Shown piece by piece: positions 28,403 through 37,271 of a stretch of DNA of 64,000 nucleotides. Each line of letters opens with the position of its first letter. Position 1 is the stretch's first letter. The position numbers and the translations under genes are program-made. The notes beneath the pieces are model-generated. The model made no database searches and was not told the origin of the DNA. It saw only the letters and a program-made list of their open reading frames with translations. Source of the stretch: Vibrio diazotrophicus. Lineage in GTDB: Bacteria > Pseudomonadota > Gammaproteobacteria > Enterobacterales > Vibrionaceae. Where the stretch lies: contig NZ_CP151842.1 in assembly GCF_038452265.1 (NCBI RefSeq), forward strand, positions 992,001 through 1,056,000. Reading direction: 5' to 3'.

Positions 28403-28684
28403 ATGCTTTGTTCTATCTACAAAAGTCCTAAGAAAGAAGGCACCTATCTCTATATTCCAAAAAGAGATGATTTCTCGCAGATCCCAGAAGCGCTGATGCA
28501 AACATTCGGTAAACCGATATTTGTGATGTTGGTTAATCTGGAATCACGCCAATTAGCTCAGGTAAATGTGGAAAAAGTCAAAGCATCGCTGGATGAACAA
28601 GGTTTCTTCTTGCAATTGCCGCCACCACCAGAGAATCTATTAGAACAACATAAAGAAAGAAAAGCTCAGAACAATCCTGAGTGA
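28403..28684 (+). CDS. ycgL: YcgL domain protein
   Basis: A 93-aa protein of the YcgL family (function unknown), with the conserved CSIYKSPKKEGTYLY start and the GFFLQLPPPPENLL segment. I begin at ATG 28403, with AAAGG upstream; the longer frame is leader sequence. It sits divergent from minC, as in other gammaproteobacteria. Its TGA overlaps an in-frame GTG of the following lytic transglycosylase frame, so the two are probably co-transcribed. Confidence 0.92.
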   Translation: MLCSIYKSPKKEGTYLYIPKRDDFSQIPEALMQTFGKPIFVMLVNLESRQLAQVNVEKVKASLDEQGFFLQLPPPPENLLEQHKERKAQNNPE

Positions 28685-28704
28685 GAATACTCAAGGAGGC
28701 TAGG

Positions 28705-29676
28705 TTGAGAAAATTATTATCAGTGGTTTTGGGGTTAAGTCTTTCTGCGCCCGTATTGTCGAACGAATTGAGTTTCGAACAGTATGTTGAAGGACTGAAA
28801 CAACAAGCCCGCGAAGAAGGTATTTCAGAGCAGATTCTTCAGTCTGCTTTTACCAACGTAGAATACAAGCCTCGTGCAGTTGTTGCTGACCGTAATCAGC
28901 CAGAGAAAAAGAAAACGCTGGATGAATATATTCCAAGTGCTGTGCCGGATTGGAAAGTAAAACAAGCTCGTGCCTTGTATGAAAAACATTACAAAGAGTT
29001 GAGCCGCATTGGCGAACAATACGGTGTTCAGCCTCGTTTCATTGTTGCCTTGTGGGGTGTGGAAAGTAATTTCGGTGCCAATATGGGGCGCTTTAGTGTT
29101 ATTGATGCTCTATCTACTATGGCCTACGAAGGCCGACGTGAAGAGTTCTTCCGAAAAGAGACCATGGCAGCGTTGCAAATCCTTCAGCAAGGCCACATTA
29201 AACCTGATGCTATGAAAGGCTCTTGGGCTGGCGCGATGGGGCAATGTCAGTTTATGCCAAGTTCATTCTTAGCCTTTGCTGCCGATGGTAACAGTGATGG
29301 TAAGAAAGATATTTGGGGCAGTAAGTCGGATGTGTTTGCTTCAACGGCGAATTATCTGAGCCAGTCTGGTTGGGATGATAAATACACTTGGGGTCGCCAA
29401 GTCAAAGTGCCTCATGGTTTAGATAAAAACCTCGAAGGCCGTCAGCCAGAGAAAGGCAAATACTTACGCGAGTGGAACGAGCTGGGTATTACTCGTTATG
29501 ATGGCAAGCCACTTCCAGCGCTCAGCGATGATATTAAAGCGTGGCTGATTATGCCTGATGACGAAGACGGTCGTACGTATTTGGTTTACAACAACTACAA
29601 CGTGCTGATGAAATGGAACCGTTCATACTACTTTGCGTTAGCGGTCAGCCATTTGGCGGATAGAATCGTCTATTAG
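28705..29676 (+). CDS. MltB-type lytic murein transglycosylase
   Basis: Cleaves peptidoglycan between MurNAc and GlcNAc to form 1,6-anhydro ends. The 323-aa protein has a signal peptide (RKLLSVVLGLSLSAPVLS) and a GH103 SLT domain with the catalytic Glu in ALWGVESNFGANMG. The N-terminal Cys lipobox of classical MltB is absent, so this is a soluble periplasmic form. I choose the TTG at 28705 because AAGGAGG ends five bases before it; the alternative is GTG at 28681, which overlaps the ycgL stop but has no such site. Confidence 0.9.
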   Translation: MRKLLSVVLGLSLSAPVLSNELSFEQYVEGLKQQAREEGISEQILQSAFTNVEYKPRAVVADRNQPEKKKTLDEYIPSAVPDWKVKQARALYEKHYKELSRIGEQYGVQPRFIVALWGVESNFGANMGRFSVIDALSTMAYEGRREEFFRKETMAALQILQQGHIKPDAMKGSWAGAMGQCQFMPSSFLAFAADGNSDGKKDIWGSKSDVFASTANYLSQSGWDDKYTWGRQVKVPHGLDKNLEGRQPEKGKYLREWNELGITRYDGKPLPALSDDIKAWLIMPDDEDGRTYLVYNNYNVLMKWNRSYYFALAVSHLADRIVY

Positions 29677-29702
29677 TCTTAATCGACATGCATTGAAAAT
29701 AG

Positions 29703-29727
29703 AAAAGGGCTCTTAGAGCCCTTTTTA
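29703..29727. terminator. Terminator between mltB-type gene and folD
   Basis: AAAAGGGCTCT (29703-29713) pairs with AGAGCCCTTTT (29715-29725). T-runs on both strands serve the convergent genes. Confidence 0.85.
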
Positions 29728-29743
29728 GTATCTACTTGATCAC

Positions 29744-30604
29744 TTATTTCTTGGTGTGGAATTGTTCACACGCAATCATAGTATTCTCAATCAAACTTGC
29801 TACCGTCATTGGGCCTACACCGCCCGGTACTGGTGTAATGAAGCTTGCGCTGCTGCGAGCCACATCGTACTCAACGTCGCCCACCAGTTTGCCACTCTCT
29901 AGTCGGTTGATACCGACATCGACCACCACAGCACCTTCTTTGATCCAAGCGCCCGGAATGAAGTTTGGTTTACCCACAGCGACAACTAAGATATCCGCTT
30001 GGCGAACATGACCTTCAAGATCCTTAGTGAATCGGTGACAGGTCGTTGTTGTACAACCAGCAAGTAACAGCTCCAGTGTCATTGGTCGGCCAACAATGTT
30101 TGATGCGCCAACAACAACGGCGTGTTTGCCGCGCATAGGAATGTTGTAACGATCTAAAAGGGTGATGATACCTTTTGGTGTACATGAACGCAGTTTTGGA
30201 ATGCGTTGAGCCAGACGTCCAACGTTGTATGGGTGGAAGCCATCCACGTCTTTTTCTGGGTGAATACGCTCTAGTACGTGAGTTGAATCGATGCCAGCTG
30301 GTAGAGGAAGCTGAACAAGAATACCATCGATTTCTGGGTCTTGGTTAAGTTGATCAACCAAATCCAATAGTTCTGTTTCTGAAGCCGTTGCTGGTAAGTC
30401 GTAAGACTTAGAAACAAAGCCCACTTCCTCACAAGCGCGTCGCTTACTGCCAACATAAACTTGTGATGCAGGGTCTTCACCCACAAGCACTACTGCTAGC
30501 CCCGGAGCACGTAATCCAGCTTCTGTTCTAGCTTTTACTCGTGCTGCAACTTCTGAACGCACGGTTTTAGAAATAAGTGTTCCATCAATATTTTGAGCAG
30601 TCAT
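29744..30604 (-). CDS. folD: Bifunctional methylenetetrahydrofolate dehydrogenase / cyclohydrolase
   Basis: Interconverts 5,10-methylene-THF and 10-formyl-THF using NADP. The 286-aa protein has the catalytic lysine region YVGSKRRACEEVG, the NADP-fold motif VVGASNIVGRPM and the C-terminal PGGVGPMTVASL. It is a partner of purU in the same one-carbon pathway, though 12 kb away. The ATG (complement at 30602-30604) lies after AAGGAAAGTC. It is the last recognisable core gene before the tRNA and island region. Confidence 0.96.
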   Translation of the reverse strand: MTAQNIDGTLISKTVRSEVAARVKARTEAGLRAPGLAVVLVGEDPASQVYVGSKRRACEEVGFVSKSYDLPATASETELLDLVDQLNQDPEIDGILVQLPLPAGIDSTHVLERIHPEKDVDGFHPYNVGRLAQRIPKLRSCTPKGIITLLDRYNIPMRGKHAVVVGASNIVGRPMTLELLLAGCTTTTCHRFTKDLEGHVRQADILVVAVGKPNFIPGAWIKEGAVVVDVGINRLESGKLVGDVEYDVARSSASFITPVPGGVGPMTVASLIENTMIACEQFHTKK

Positions 30605-30762
30605 GACTTTCCTTCACATTTAGAGCGAAAATTTTTGCGCGCATTGTCGCAGAAATTTTGATGAACATCTATAAGCAAACGTTTGCTTTGGTTTGTTTTT
30701 CGGCGTTAGTGGGTTGAGTGGTAAATTTTTAGGCATTTAAATCAGAAACTAAGATAAAGCCG

Positions 30763-30790
30763 TTGATTTACCATCTTTAACTCGTATAAT
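30763..30790 (+). promoter_or_regulatory. Promoter of the truncated tRNA-Arg gene
   Basis: TTGATT (30763-30768) and a perfect TATAAT (30785-30790) are spaced by 16 bp, and the tRNA starts 14 bases after the -10 box. This is a strong sigma-70 type promoter that now drives a broken tRNA gene and possibly the intact one downstream. Confidence 0.75.
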
Positions 30791-30804
30791 CCTTTCCCTG
30801 TAGC

Positions 30805-30861
<57 letters not shown>

Positions 30862-30953
30862 TTATGTATGGTAAAGCTTTGGTGCGTGTAGTTACTATTA
30901 GAATAGTCTATATTTAATGTATAGATAGTGGTAGTAGTACATAAAGTAATTAA

Positions 30954-31264
30954 GCTCCGTTAGCTCAGATGGATAGAGCACCCGCCTTCTAATTTGGCAG
31001 AAATGTTTATTTCAAAAATTGGGCTTCACTTAGGAAACTTTGTGAATGTAAGACGTCAAATTCGGGGAAACCTTACTCATTGAGTTGGCAATCCCGAGCC
31101 AAGTCCAGCAAGGTCTGGAAAGGTGTAGAGACTAGACGGCGTCTACCTAAAGCATTATTGCTATGGTAAAGGGATAGTCCAGCGCACAAAGCCGAAAGGT
31201 GGTAGCGAAAGCTATAGTGTGATGAAGCGGGTGGTCACAGGTTCGAATCCTGTACGGAGTGCCA
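30954..31264 (+). tRNA. tRNA-Arg(UCU) interrupted by a group I intron
   Basis: Exon 1 (30954-30990) and exon 2 (31225-31264) join into a full tRNA: acceptor GCTCCGT/ACGGAGT (first pair G-U), D-arm, anticodon stem CCCGC/GCGGG with loop CTTCTAA (anticodon UCU, arginine AGA codons), T-arm ACAGG/CCTGT, discriminator G and encoded CCA. The intron lies between anticodon position 36 and position 37. The exon is similar to, but distinct from, the truncated tRNA 100 bases upstream, for example in the acceptor and anticodon stems. A rho-independent terminator follows. Confidence 0.88.
30991..31224 (+). ncRNA. Group I self-splicing intron (IC3-like) in tRNA-Arg
   Basis: A 234-nt intron with the conserved group I core in order: CGGGGAAACC (P region, 31063-31072), AATCCCGAGCCAAG (Q, 31090-31103), GTGTAGAGACTAGACGG (R, 31123-31139), AAGGGATAGTCC (S, 31169-31180) and GGTAGCGAAAGCTATA toward the 3' end. 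These blocks and their spacing closely follow the cyanobacterial tRNA-Leu intron. The preceding exon ends in U and the intron ends in G, the standard group I boundary. It is too small to encode a homing endonuclease. I could not draw a fully convincing P1 helix by hand. Confidence 0.88.
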
Positions 31265-31276
31265 TATTCAAAGAAG

Positions 31277-31304
31277 AGCATAACTCAGGTTATGCTTTTT
31301 TTTT
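31277..31304 (+). terminator. Terminator after the intron-containing tRNA
   Basis: AGCATAAC (31277-31284) and GTTATGCT (31289-31296) pair around TCAG, followed by eight Ts. Confidence 0.85.
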
Positions 31305-31316
31305 CGCCTATACGAC

Positions 31317-31362
31317 GCACCACTTGCGCACCAATGCGACATAACCTAAGATAAAGTGGTGC
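31317..31362. repeat. Inverted repeat around the gmtY upstream region
   Basis: GCACCACTT (31317-31325) and AAGTGGTGC (31354-31362) are perfect 9-bp inverted arms. Between them lies another related copy, GCGCACCA (31326-31333). This cluster of CGCACCA-type words lies where an element end or recombinase/regulator binding site would be expected. Confidence 0.5.
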
Positions 31363-31382
31363 GACGAGGACTGGTTGGATAT

Positions 31383-32801
31383 ATGGCAAAGTACAGTAGT
31401 AAATATGTAGTGAAAAGAATACTCAAGATGGATGATGGGTATAGAACATTCATCTTGAGTATTGTCGGTGGGAGAACGATCACCGAGTATAATTATTTTA
31501 TCAACCAGCTTAACCGGAGTGATTGCGCATGGAATACTGTGGAAGCTTATGCTCAAGATTTATCTCGTTTTTATGATTACTTATTCTGTGCCGAAGAACT
31601 GATTTTCACCGAAAAGTTGTTTAACTCAAGTGAGGGTAAGAACGGATTAGACTGGTCTAATGAACTGGTTCTTCAAACGCCCTTGTCGTTGATTTTCAAT
31701 ACATTTCCTAGCTTCCTTATAGATGGCGCTAATTCACGAAGCTTATTAGCAAGAAAATGTGCTGAAAAGCTTAAGCACAGACCTCTCCGTAATAATACTG
31801 CTCAACGAATTATTTCAAGCGTCACCCAATACATCTCTCAGTCTGCGGTTCTCCAGCTTAATTTATTAGCGTATAAAGATATGGATATCATTGATGTGGA
31901 TATCAGCGCGGATGTATTTGGTAAAGAATTATTAGAGAAACGAGTTCTTACTGAGTTTGAGCAAAGAGCTTTGTTAAAAAATTCATATCTAGCTGGCTGC
32001 ATACGTTCGGGTTCTAAATATGTAAATTCTAGAACGTTTAAAATACGAGAGAGAACCGAATCAACTATAGATAGAATTGGTAAAGCGTTTCCACTCAAAT
32101 ACGCAGCACATTTTGTTAGATCATTTGATTCATATCGAGATAAAGCGATTTATGCTTTGATTTTTGGTGGTGGGTTAAGACCTCATGAAGCGTATCAAAT
32201 AAAAATTACAGATATTGATATGCTCAACGAAGAGATATTCTTAAGTGATCCAGGCTCGTTAAGCTTTGCTGAAGGATTTTACAGCCAAGGAAAAAAAGGG
32301 GTAGCCCATCCGAAAGTTTATCTTATTGAACCGTTTAAAAGTTTTTTATTCGATGCTATTGATGCTTATTTGCAGTACGAAAGACCGAACTCAGAATCAC
32401 AATATTTGTTTCTAAAATCGGATAAATTCAATGCCGAACCATATTTTACAGCAACTAGGGCTACAAAGACCCAAGCTTTTAAAGATAATTTAATTAAATG
32501 TGGATTAGGGCATTTAGATTTAGGTCCGCATTCTGGGAGACATATGTATGCTTTCTATCTTAGGAACTTCATAGATAATGGAAGTGGAGGCAATGGTTTA
32601 ACTACGTTACAAGTTCAAGAATATTTAAGACACAAAGATATAGTATCAACAAGAATATATGCAGTAGATGATATAGGTAAATTTGATGCTATCATAAATA
32701 ACGCAAATAAATTGATTATTGAAAAGGAATTGAGTTTAGACGATATTAGAAACATGGCATATGAACAAATGGCTTATAAATTGCTTGGGGTTGATTTATG
32801 A
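31383..32801 (+). CDS. gmtY: GmtY, tyrosine recombinase of the GMT trio
   Basis: A 472-aa site-specific recombinase presumed to move the island. The C-terminal catalytic domain shows the expected residues: Arg in GGGLRPHEAY (about 265), His-x-x-Arg in GPHSGRHMYAF (about 385), His in LRHKDIVSTRIYA and the nucleophile Tyr in that same block (about 427). The N-terminal 250 residues include a SAM-like core-binding region. The ATG at 31383 is preferred; a GTG at 31356 is in frame. Its TGA overlaps the gmtZ ATG (ATGA). The name rests on the unmistakable trio layout; the assignment is from memory of the GMT families, not a search. Confidence 0.82.
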   Translation: MAKYSSKYVVKRILKMDDGYRTFILSIVGGRTITEYNYFINQLNRSDCAWNTVEAYAQDLSRFYDYLFCAEELIFTEKLFNSSEGKNGLDWSNELVLQTPLSLIFNTFPSFLIDGANSRSLLARKCAEKLKHRPLRNNTAQRIISSVTQYISQSAVLQLNLLAYKDMDIIDVDISADVFGKELLEKRVLTEFEQRALLKNSYLAGCIRSGSKYVNSRTFKIRERTESTIDRIGKAFPLKYAAHFVRSFDSYRDKAIYALIFGGGLRPHEAYQIKITDIDMLNEEIFLSDPGSLSFAEGFYSQGKKGVAHPKVYLIEPFKSFLFDAIDAYLQYERPNSESQYLFLKSDKFNAEPYFTATRATKTQAFKDNLIKCGLGHLDLGPHSGRHMYAFYLRNFIDNGSGGNGLTTLQVQEYLRHKDIVSTRIYAVDDIGKFDAIINNANKLIIEKELSLDDIRNMAYEQMAYKLLGVDL

Positions 32802-35800
32802 TTTTTAAAAATGAATACTCTATTGAAGAGATATCACAGTGCGTAAATGATTTTATTCAACGTTCATTATTAACACTACCCAATCAAATTAAACTAGGTA
32901 ATTTATTCGATTTTTTGACTGAATTATCTTTATCTGAAGATATAAAGTTGAATCTGTCTAAACTAGAAGAAATATTAATGAATCAGTCATCATATAATAC
33001 ATTTGGTCGACAAGAATTCATTAATATATACGTTCATTCAACAACTGATATCAAGGAAATTGATAAAAGAGCTACTTTTGCTAGACTGGTTTTAGTCCAT
33101 CTTGCTAGAAATAAAATGTGTACCTTATCTCCTATATTTAAATTGTCAATAAACGATCAGACGAGCTGGAAGACGGTTACTAGTTATAAAGAGTTTTATC
33201 CTAATTCAGTTGTTTCATTGCTATCTATGTCTACTGAGAAGAGAGCATTAGACAACAGGGATTTAATAGACCCTAAAATTTTAGATGCTGCATTATCAAA
33301 TTCAACAAAGTCTGGAGACCTCTATAAATCTATCAATTCAAATTGTAATACTCTAGCTAGATGTTGTTTAGTTGAAGGGGTTGAGAGTATCGAAGATATT
33401 ACAATTGATGATTTTATAAAATATAGAAACGGTCTTGCTGATGCTGGCGATACTAATGGAATATCTTGTAATTATCTATTTGAACTTATAGATATTGCAT
33501 ATAACAAAAATTTGCTAAATGAGTATAAAAAATCCGACGATATTAAGTCAATGCCTAGAAAGGACGTCGAATCTGGTAGTGAGAGAAATGTTTTATTTGG
33601 CAAAAATGTCCAAGTTAAAAAAATCATAGGCGAATTATTCAACTCTAGAAATAATAAAAAGATAATCGTACACCCTGAATTTATTAGACTCCCATATAAA
33701 AGAGAAGCGAAAATAGTTGACTATGGATATTGGAGTTCCCAAGGTGGCAGTAATTCAGACTACACTCCTAGCAGTTGTGATCAAGATAATCCTTGGATCA
33801 TTGCTCAAAATCAATACATTAGATCTATTGCTGGAGAACTATCAACAGAAATTTCTATTTCTCGTCGGTTATCGTTTTTGAATTTATACCTATTTAGTTA
33901 TTTGCCTGAATACTATTCGAACAATAAAAATGATATATTTCCATATCCAGATGTTCCTTATAAATTTATCGGAAATGTATTTGTTACTCGAAACTTAATA
34001 TTTGAAAGTGAAGCTTGTATACCGAAGGATTTTAAGTACCCCGTATCTCTAGAAAAGTTTGTTATTGATTTAACTTTGGCTGGGCAAAAAGAAAATACTT
34101 TCGCAAATAACGTTGGTAGAGATACAATTGCTGAGTTAAGGAGATTCTTTAGTTATTTAGGGACAATGTCCAGTTTTGAGAAGTATTATGTGAAATCTAA
34201 TCCATTTGATACTGTTTCTAATGGTTCAAAAATTGGTTTTAAACCAATTAAAAGTTCGAAAAATTTATTTAATATTCGTTATTGGTGTTTGTTGAGACTT
34301 TTTCTTAAAAAAGTAACGGAATCTATTCTTCGTGAAAACAAGACTGCATTAAAAAATGGGGAAAGTATAAGTACTAATAGTGTTAAAGTGGATAAGACTA
34401 TAACGTTTGAAGATGATATTGTATACATTGGTGACGTTGACCTATCTAGTTTCCCTAAATGTAACTTTAAGCGTAATGGCAAGTCATTAAAATTATTCAG
34501 GTATCAGCCATGGTCACACTCTGTTTTTATGTCTTACTCTGGACAACGAAATTCTAACGCTTCTTGGGTTGATGCTGATAATGTATTCAGTGGCGTGTCT
34601 GATAAGGCTCTTGAACAATGTGAAAAATATATAAATGGTGAGGATGTTGGAGAAGAGAAAATAATCGACTCTTTGCACCCAATAGCTATTAATACAGATA
34701 AAGCAAAAAATCACCATTTTGCGACGCATGTACCAACAGAAGTTTTATGTATTCTGTATTTAACTAAGCATATCCGCAGTTTCAATGAATCAGCCTCTTT
34801 CAATGAAGCACAGTTTTACCAAGGGAATGAGAATTCTAAATGGGGAAAAATAAAGCCTCTATTTCAATTTGCTAATGTACATTTGAGGGATTTTGAAACC
34901 TATTTTGATGAGATAATTGTTGAGTTTGAAAAAACGTTAGTTCGTAACAATATCCGTTTTGAGTCAGTTTTGTCCTACGTCCCATTATACGCGTACTCTA
35001 AGGACGAGTTTTTCTATTTAATCAGCAATAATGCATTCGATGAAAAATTCTGTACCGTTGATATTCAATATGAAAATGGTTGCGTTCCATTTATTCCTTT
35101 GAAGGCAAAAGCTCGGCAATCACCACATTCATTGCGTGTAGAGGTTGATAGCGTGTTTGTACCAATTGTCGGAGAAAAAGTAGTTTCAGAACTTCTTACC
35201 GGTCAAACGGAAGGAACAGTTAGTTTTTACACAAAACCTTTTACTGATGATGCCTCTGCTGATCTGTTGAACAATGTAATATCTTTACTACTTCATAGTA
35301 AAGTGGTCAGTGCTAATGAATTTCAATTAGATCCTAGTAAATTTAGAGAAGATGTTCGCAATGGGACAGCTATCGAAAAATACGGTTGTAAAGCTTTTAA
35401 TTTTGGTAGCGTATCAGATGAATCATTCGGTTTAGGACAGCTTCAACTAGGTGTTTTAAGTGAATTTGCGTTCAATCGAACGCATATTTGCCCGTTTAAT
35501 AATCGATGCCCAAGAAGTATCATTTCAGAATATGGTGAAAGGAACTGTGCACAGTGCCATTATACAATTACAACTAATAATCATTTACTTGCTATCGGTG
35601 CTCATGTTCGAAAGTTGTGTGAAGAAATTGTTGATATTCGTGAGGTTATGAATAGGGGGCAATTGGATGAACATGAGTTTAATGAGCTAGATAGTTCTAA
35701 AGCAAGGAAACTAACTGAGGCATCGTTCTGGGTAATTCGTTATGTAATATCTACTGAAAGTGATGATCTTTTCCTTATTACTGCTGAAGGTAGAACTCAA

Positions 35801-36118
35801 CTGATTAAGGACAAACCCGACGATAAGTTTCTAGGAAATAAAGAACTTTATTTCCTGAAACGTTTATGTGAATCGCAGGGAGCTGAGGCGTTGCAAAGCG
35901 AGCAATTGAAGAAGAAAGCTTTTCGTTTAGCTCGTCGATTGGAGCTGTTTATTAGCAAATCAGAATGGCAAGCGTTACCAGAGATGACTGAGGTAGATGA
36001 AGCGTTAGCTCTATTCAAACACGTTTCTACTATGTACGGACTGTCTTTTGAGCAGCAAATAAGTTTACTCAGTGACAGCAATAAACTCTCTCCACAACTA
36101 TTGAGTTTAGCTAAATGA
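32798..36118 (+). CDS. gmtZ: GmtZ, large protein of the GMT trio
   Basis: An 1106-aa protein of unknown activity. I see no Walker or nuclease motif. Around residues 430-455 the helical ENTFANNVGRDTIAELRRFF resembles the core-binding domain of tyrosine recombinases. Near residues 893-925 a cysteine/histidine cluster (HICPFNNRCP, then CAQCHY) probably binds zinc. The region between (ATHVPTEVLCILYLTKHIR) has the flavour of a degenerate recombinase fold. It overlaps both neighbours by four bases, so all three are made together. By analogy with three-gene recombinase systems such as Tn554 TnpABC it is probably a partner in recombination. Confidence 0.8.
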   Translation: MIFKNEYSIEEISQCVNDFIQRSLLTLPNQIKLGNLFDFLTELSLSEDIKLNLSKLEEILMNQSSYNTFGRQEFINIYVHSTTDIKEIDKRATFARLVLVHLARNKMCTLSPIFKLSINDQTSWKTVTSYKEFYPNSVVSLLSMSTEKRALDNRDLIDPKILDAALSNSTKSGDLYKSINSNCNTLARCCLVEGVESIEDITIDDFIKYRNGLADAGDTNGISCNYLFELIDIAYNKNLLNEYKKSDDIKSMPRKDVESGSERNVLFGKNVQVKKIIGELFNSRNNKKIIVHPEFIRLPYKREAKIVDYGYWSSQGGSNSDYTPSSCDQDNPWIIAQNQYIRSIAGELSTEISISRRLSFLNLYLFSYLPEYYSNNKNDIFPYPDVPYKFIGNVFVTRNLIFESEACIPKDFKYPVSLEKFVIDLTLAGQKENTFANNVGRDTIAELRRFFSYLGTMSSFEKYYVKSNPFDTVSNGSKIGFKPIKSSKNLFNIRYWCLLRLFLKKVTESILRENKTALKNGESISTNSVKVDKTITFEDDIVYIGDVDLSSFPKCNFKRNGKSLKLFRYQPWSHSVFMSYSGQRNSNASWVDADNVFSGVSDKALEQCEKYINGEDVGEEKIIDSLHPIAINTDKAKNHHFATHVPTEVLCILYLTKHIRSFNESASFNEAQFYQGNENSKWGKIKPLFQFANVHLRDFETYFDEIIVEFEKTLVRNNIRFESVLSYVPLYAYSKDEFFYLISNNAFDEKFCTVDIQYENGCVPFIPLKAKARQSPHSLRVEVDSVFVPIVGEKVVSELLTGQTEGTVSFYTKPFTDDASADLLNNVISLLLHSKVVSANEFQLDPSKFREDVRNGTAIEKYGCKAFNFGSVSDESFGLGQLQLGVLSEFAFNRTHICPFNNRCPRSIISEYGERNCAQCHYTITTNNHLLAIGAHVRKLCEEIVDIREVMNRGQLDEHEFNELDSSKARKLTEASFWVIRYVISTESDDLFLITAEGRTQLIKDKPDDKFLGNKELYFLKRLCESQGAEALQSEQLKKKAFRLARRLELFISKSEWQALPEMTEVDEALALFKHVSTMYGLSFEQQISLLSDSNKLSPQLLSLAK

Positions 36119-36729
36119 AAGCTCTATCGTTAATCGAAGAACAGAAGGCAAATGTTCAAAAACGAAAAGACGCAATTAGTTTAATTCTTGTTGAGTTAGA
36201 AGAAAACTCGATAGAACTAAAAAGCATGCGTCAATTGTCTGATTATATAGCGATTCGACTTACCCAAAGTGGTGATTTGTGTTCGGGAACCACATTCAGG
36301 CGAAAATCATCGCCTTATAAACATATGTTAGAAGAGCATTTAGGAATTAGAGCATTGCCAGTGTCTGGTGGGAATGCGCTAGACATATTGAAAAAAGACG
36401 GTGAAATTAGGCGGTTGAAGAAGCAGGTTGAGGATCAATACAAGGAAATTATTGAGTTACACCAAGAATTACAGAATCGTGAAGTGTTAAAAATCGAGCA
36501 ACATGCCGCACCCGAGGCAACGATATATTCCAAATCTCAACTTAGCAAAGTAGAGGATGAGTTAGATAGAGCATATGTTGTAGTTGTTGACCTACTACGG
36601 TTATTGACGGGTTGCGAGATAAAGCCTAGCGACGGTAAGGTTTATGAAACATTGAACAATACGGTTTTGATGGATAGAGACAACTTTCCAAGATTTTTTG
36701 AAATTTATACCGAACACATGGAGTTTTAG
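36115..36729 (+). CDS. gmtX: GmtX, small protein of the GMT trio
   Basis: A 204-aa protein with a helical N-terminal region (about 1-85, ending in TFRRKSSPYKHMLEEHLG) that could bind DNA, and a coiled coil at about 95-125 (IRRLKKQVEDQYKEIIELHQ). The C-terminal part is mixed. It overlaps gmtZ by ATGA and ends the trio operon; a hairpin terminator follows 45 bases later. Size and coil recall the small third protein of recombinase trios. Function unknown. Confidence 0.8.
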   Translation: MKALSLIEEQKANVQKRKDAISLILVELEENSIELKSMRQLSDYIAIRLTQSGDLCSGTTFRRKSSPYKHMLEEHLGIRALPVSGGNALDILKKDGEIRRLKKQVEDQYKEIIELHQELQNREVLKIEQHAAPEATIYSKSQLSKVEDELDRAYVVVVDLLRLLTGCEIKPSDGKVYETLNNTVLMDRDNFPRFFEIYTEHMEF

Positions 36730-36773
36730 TAAGGCGTACAGACGATGTAACGACAGCTATCCCATCAGAAATT

Positions 36774-36804
36774 TGGCAAGCGACAAGCTTGCCATTTTAT
36801 TTTC
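36774..36804 (+). terminator. Terminator after the gmtYZX operon
   Basis: TGGCAAGC (36774-36781) pairs with GCTTGCCA (36787-36794) around GACAA, followed by TTTTATTTTC. Confidence 0.8.
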
Positions 36805-36932
36805 TAAGCCTAAACCACCTTTACTACGATGGTAATTGTCCTTTTGTGCTTGCCAGAAGAGCAACAGATAAGGCTTAAACGTTATGATTACTAAGAAAGA
36901 TTCTGGATGACAAGATAAGAGGATACTAAGGG

Positions 36933-37190
36933 CTATTTAGGCTCATCTAGTTTAATCATGTTCGCAATTCGTTTAGGATTTTCTTTCGGTAGCAAATCTA
37001 GCACTGAGCAATCTAATGCAGCGGCAATGATGTATACCTTTTCTAAAGTTACTCGACTCTGTGCTCTTTCTAGGCACCCGATATAATTTTTATCAAATCC
37101 ACAAAGAAGACTTAGCTTCTGCTGAGCGATTCCTTTTTCAACTCTTTGATTTTTTATATTTTTAGCAAATTCTTTTGCGATTATGTTCAT
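36933..37190 (-). CDS. Xre-family transcriptional regulator
   Basis: An 85-aa protein that is almost entirely a helix-turn-helix of the Xre/Cro type: IKNQRVEKGIAQQKLSLLCG, then the recognition helix FDKNYIGCLERAQ. The ATG giving MNIIAKEFAKN is chosen; the longer frame is upstream leader. It is divergent from the cargo gene at 37310, with a perfect 16-bp palindrome between, so it most likely represses itself and the cargo pair. Small Xre proteins of this size are typical controllers of restriction or other defence genes. Confidence 0.88.
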   Translation of the reverse strand: MNIIAKEFAKNIKNQRVEKGIAQQKLSLLCGFDKNYIGCLERAQSRVTLEKVYIIAAALDCSVLDLLPKENPKRIANMIKLDEPK

Positions 37191-37271
37191 TATTATTATT
37201 TCGATAAATTGTGAGCCACAAGTTAGATGTGACAGAAATGCCTTTATCGAACATTTGCACTCTCGCAATCA

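Noticed and set aside
31000..31224. A homing endonuclease inside the tRNA intron
   Set aside because: The intron is only 234 nt and has stops in all frames; it can hold only the ribozyme.
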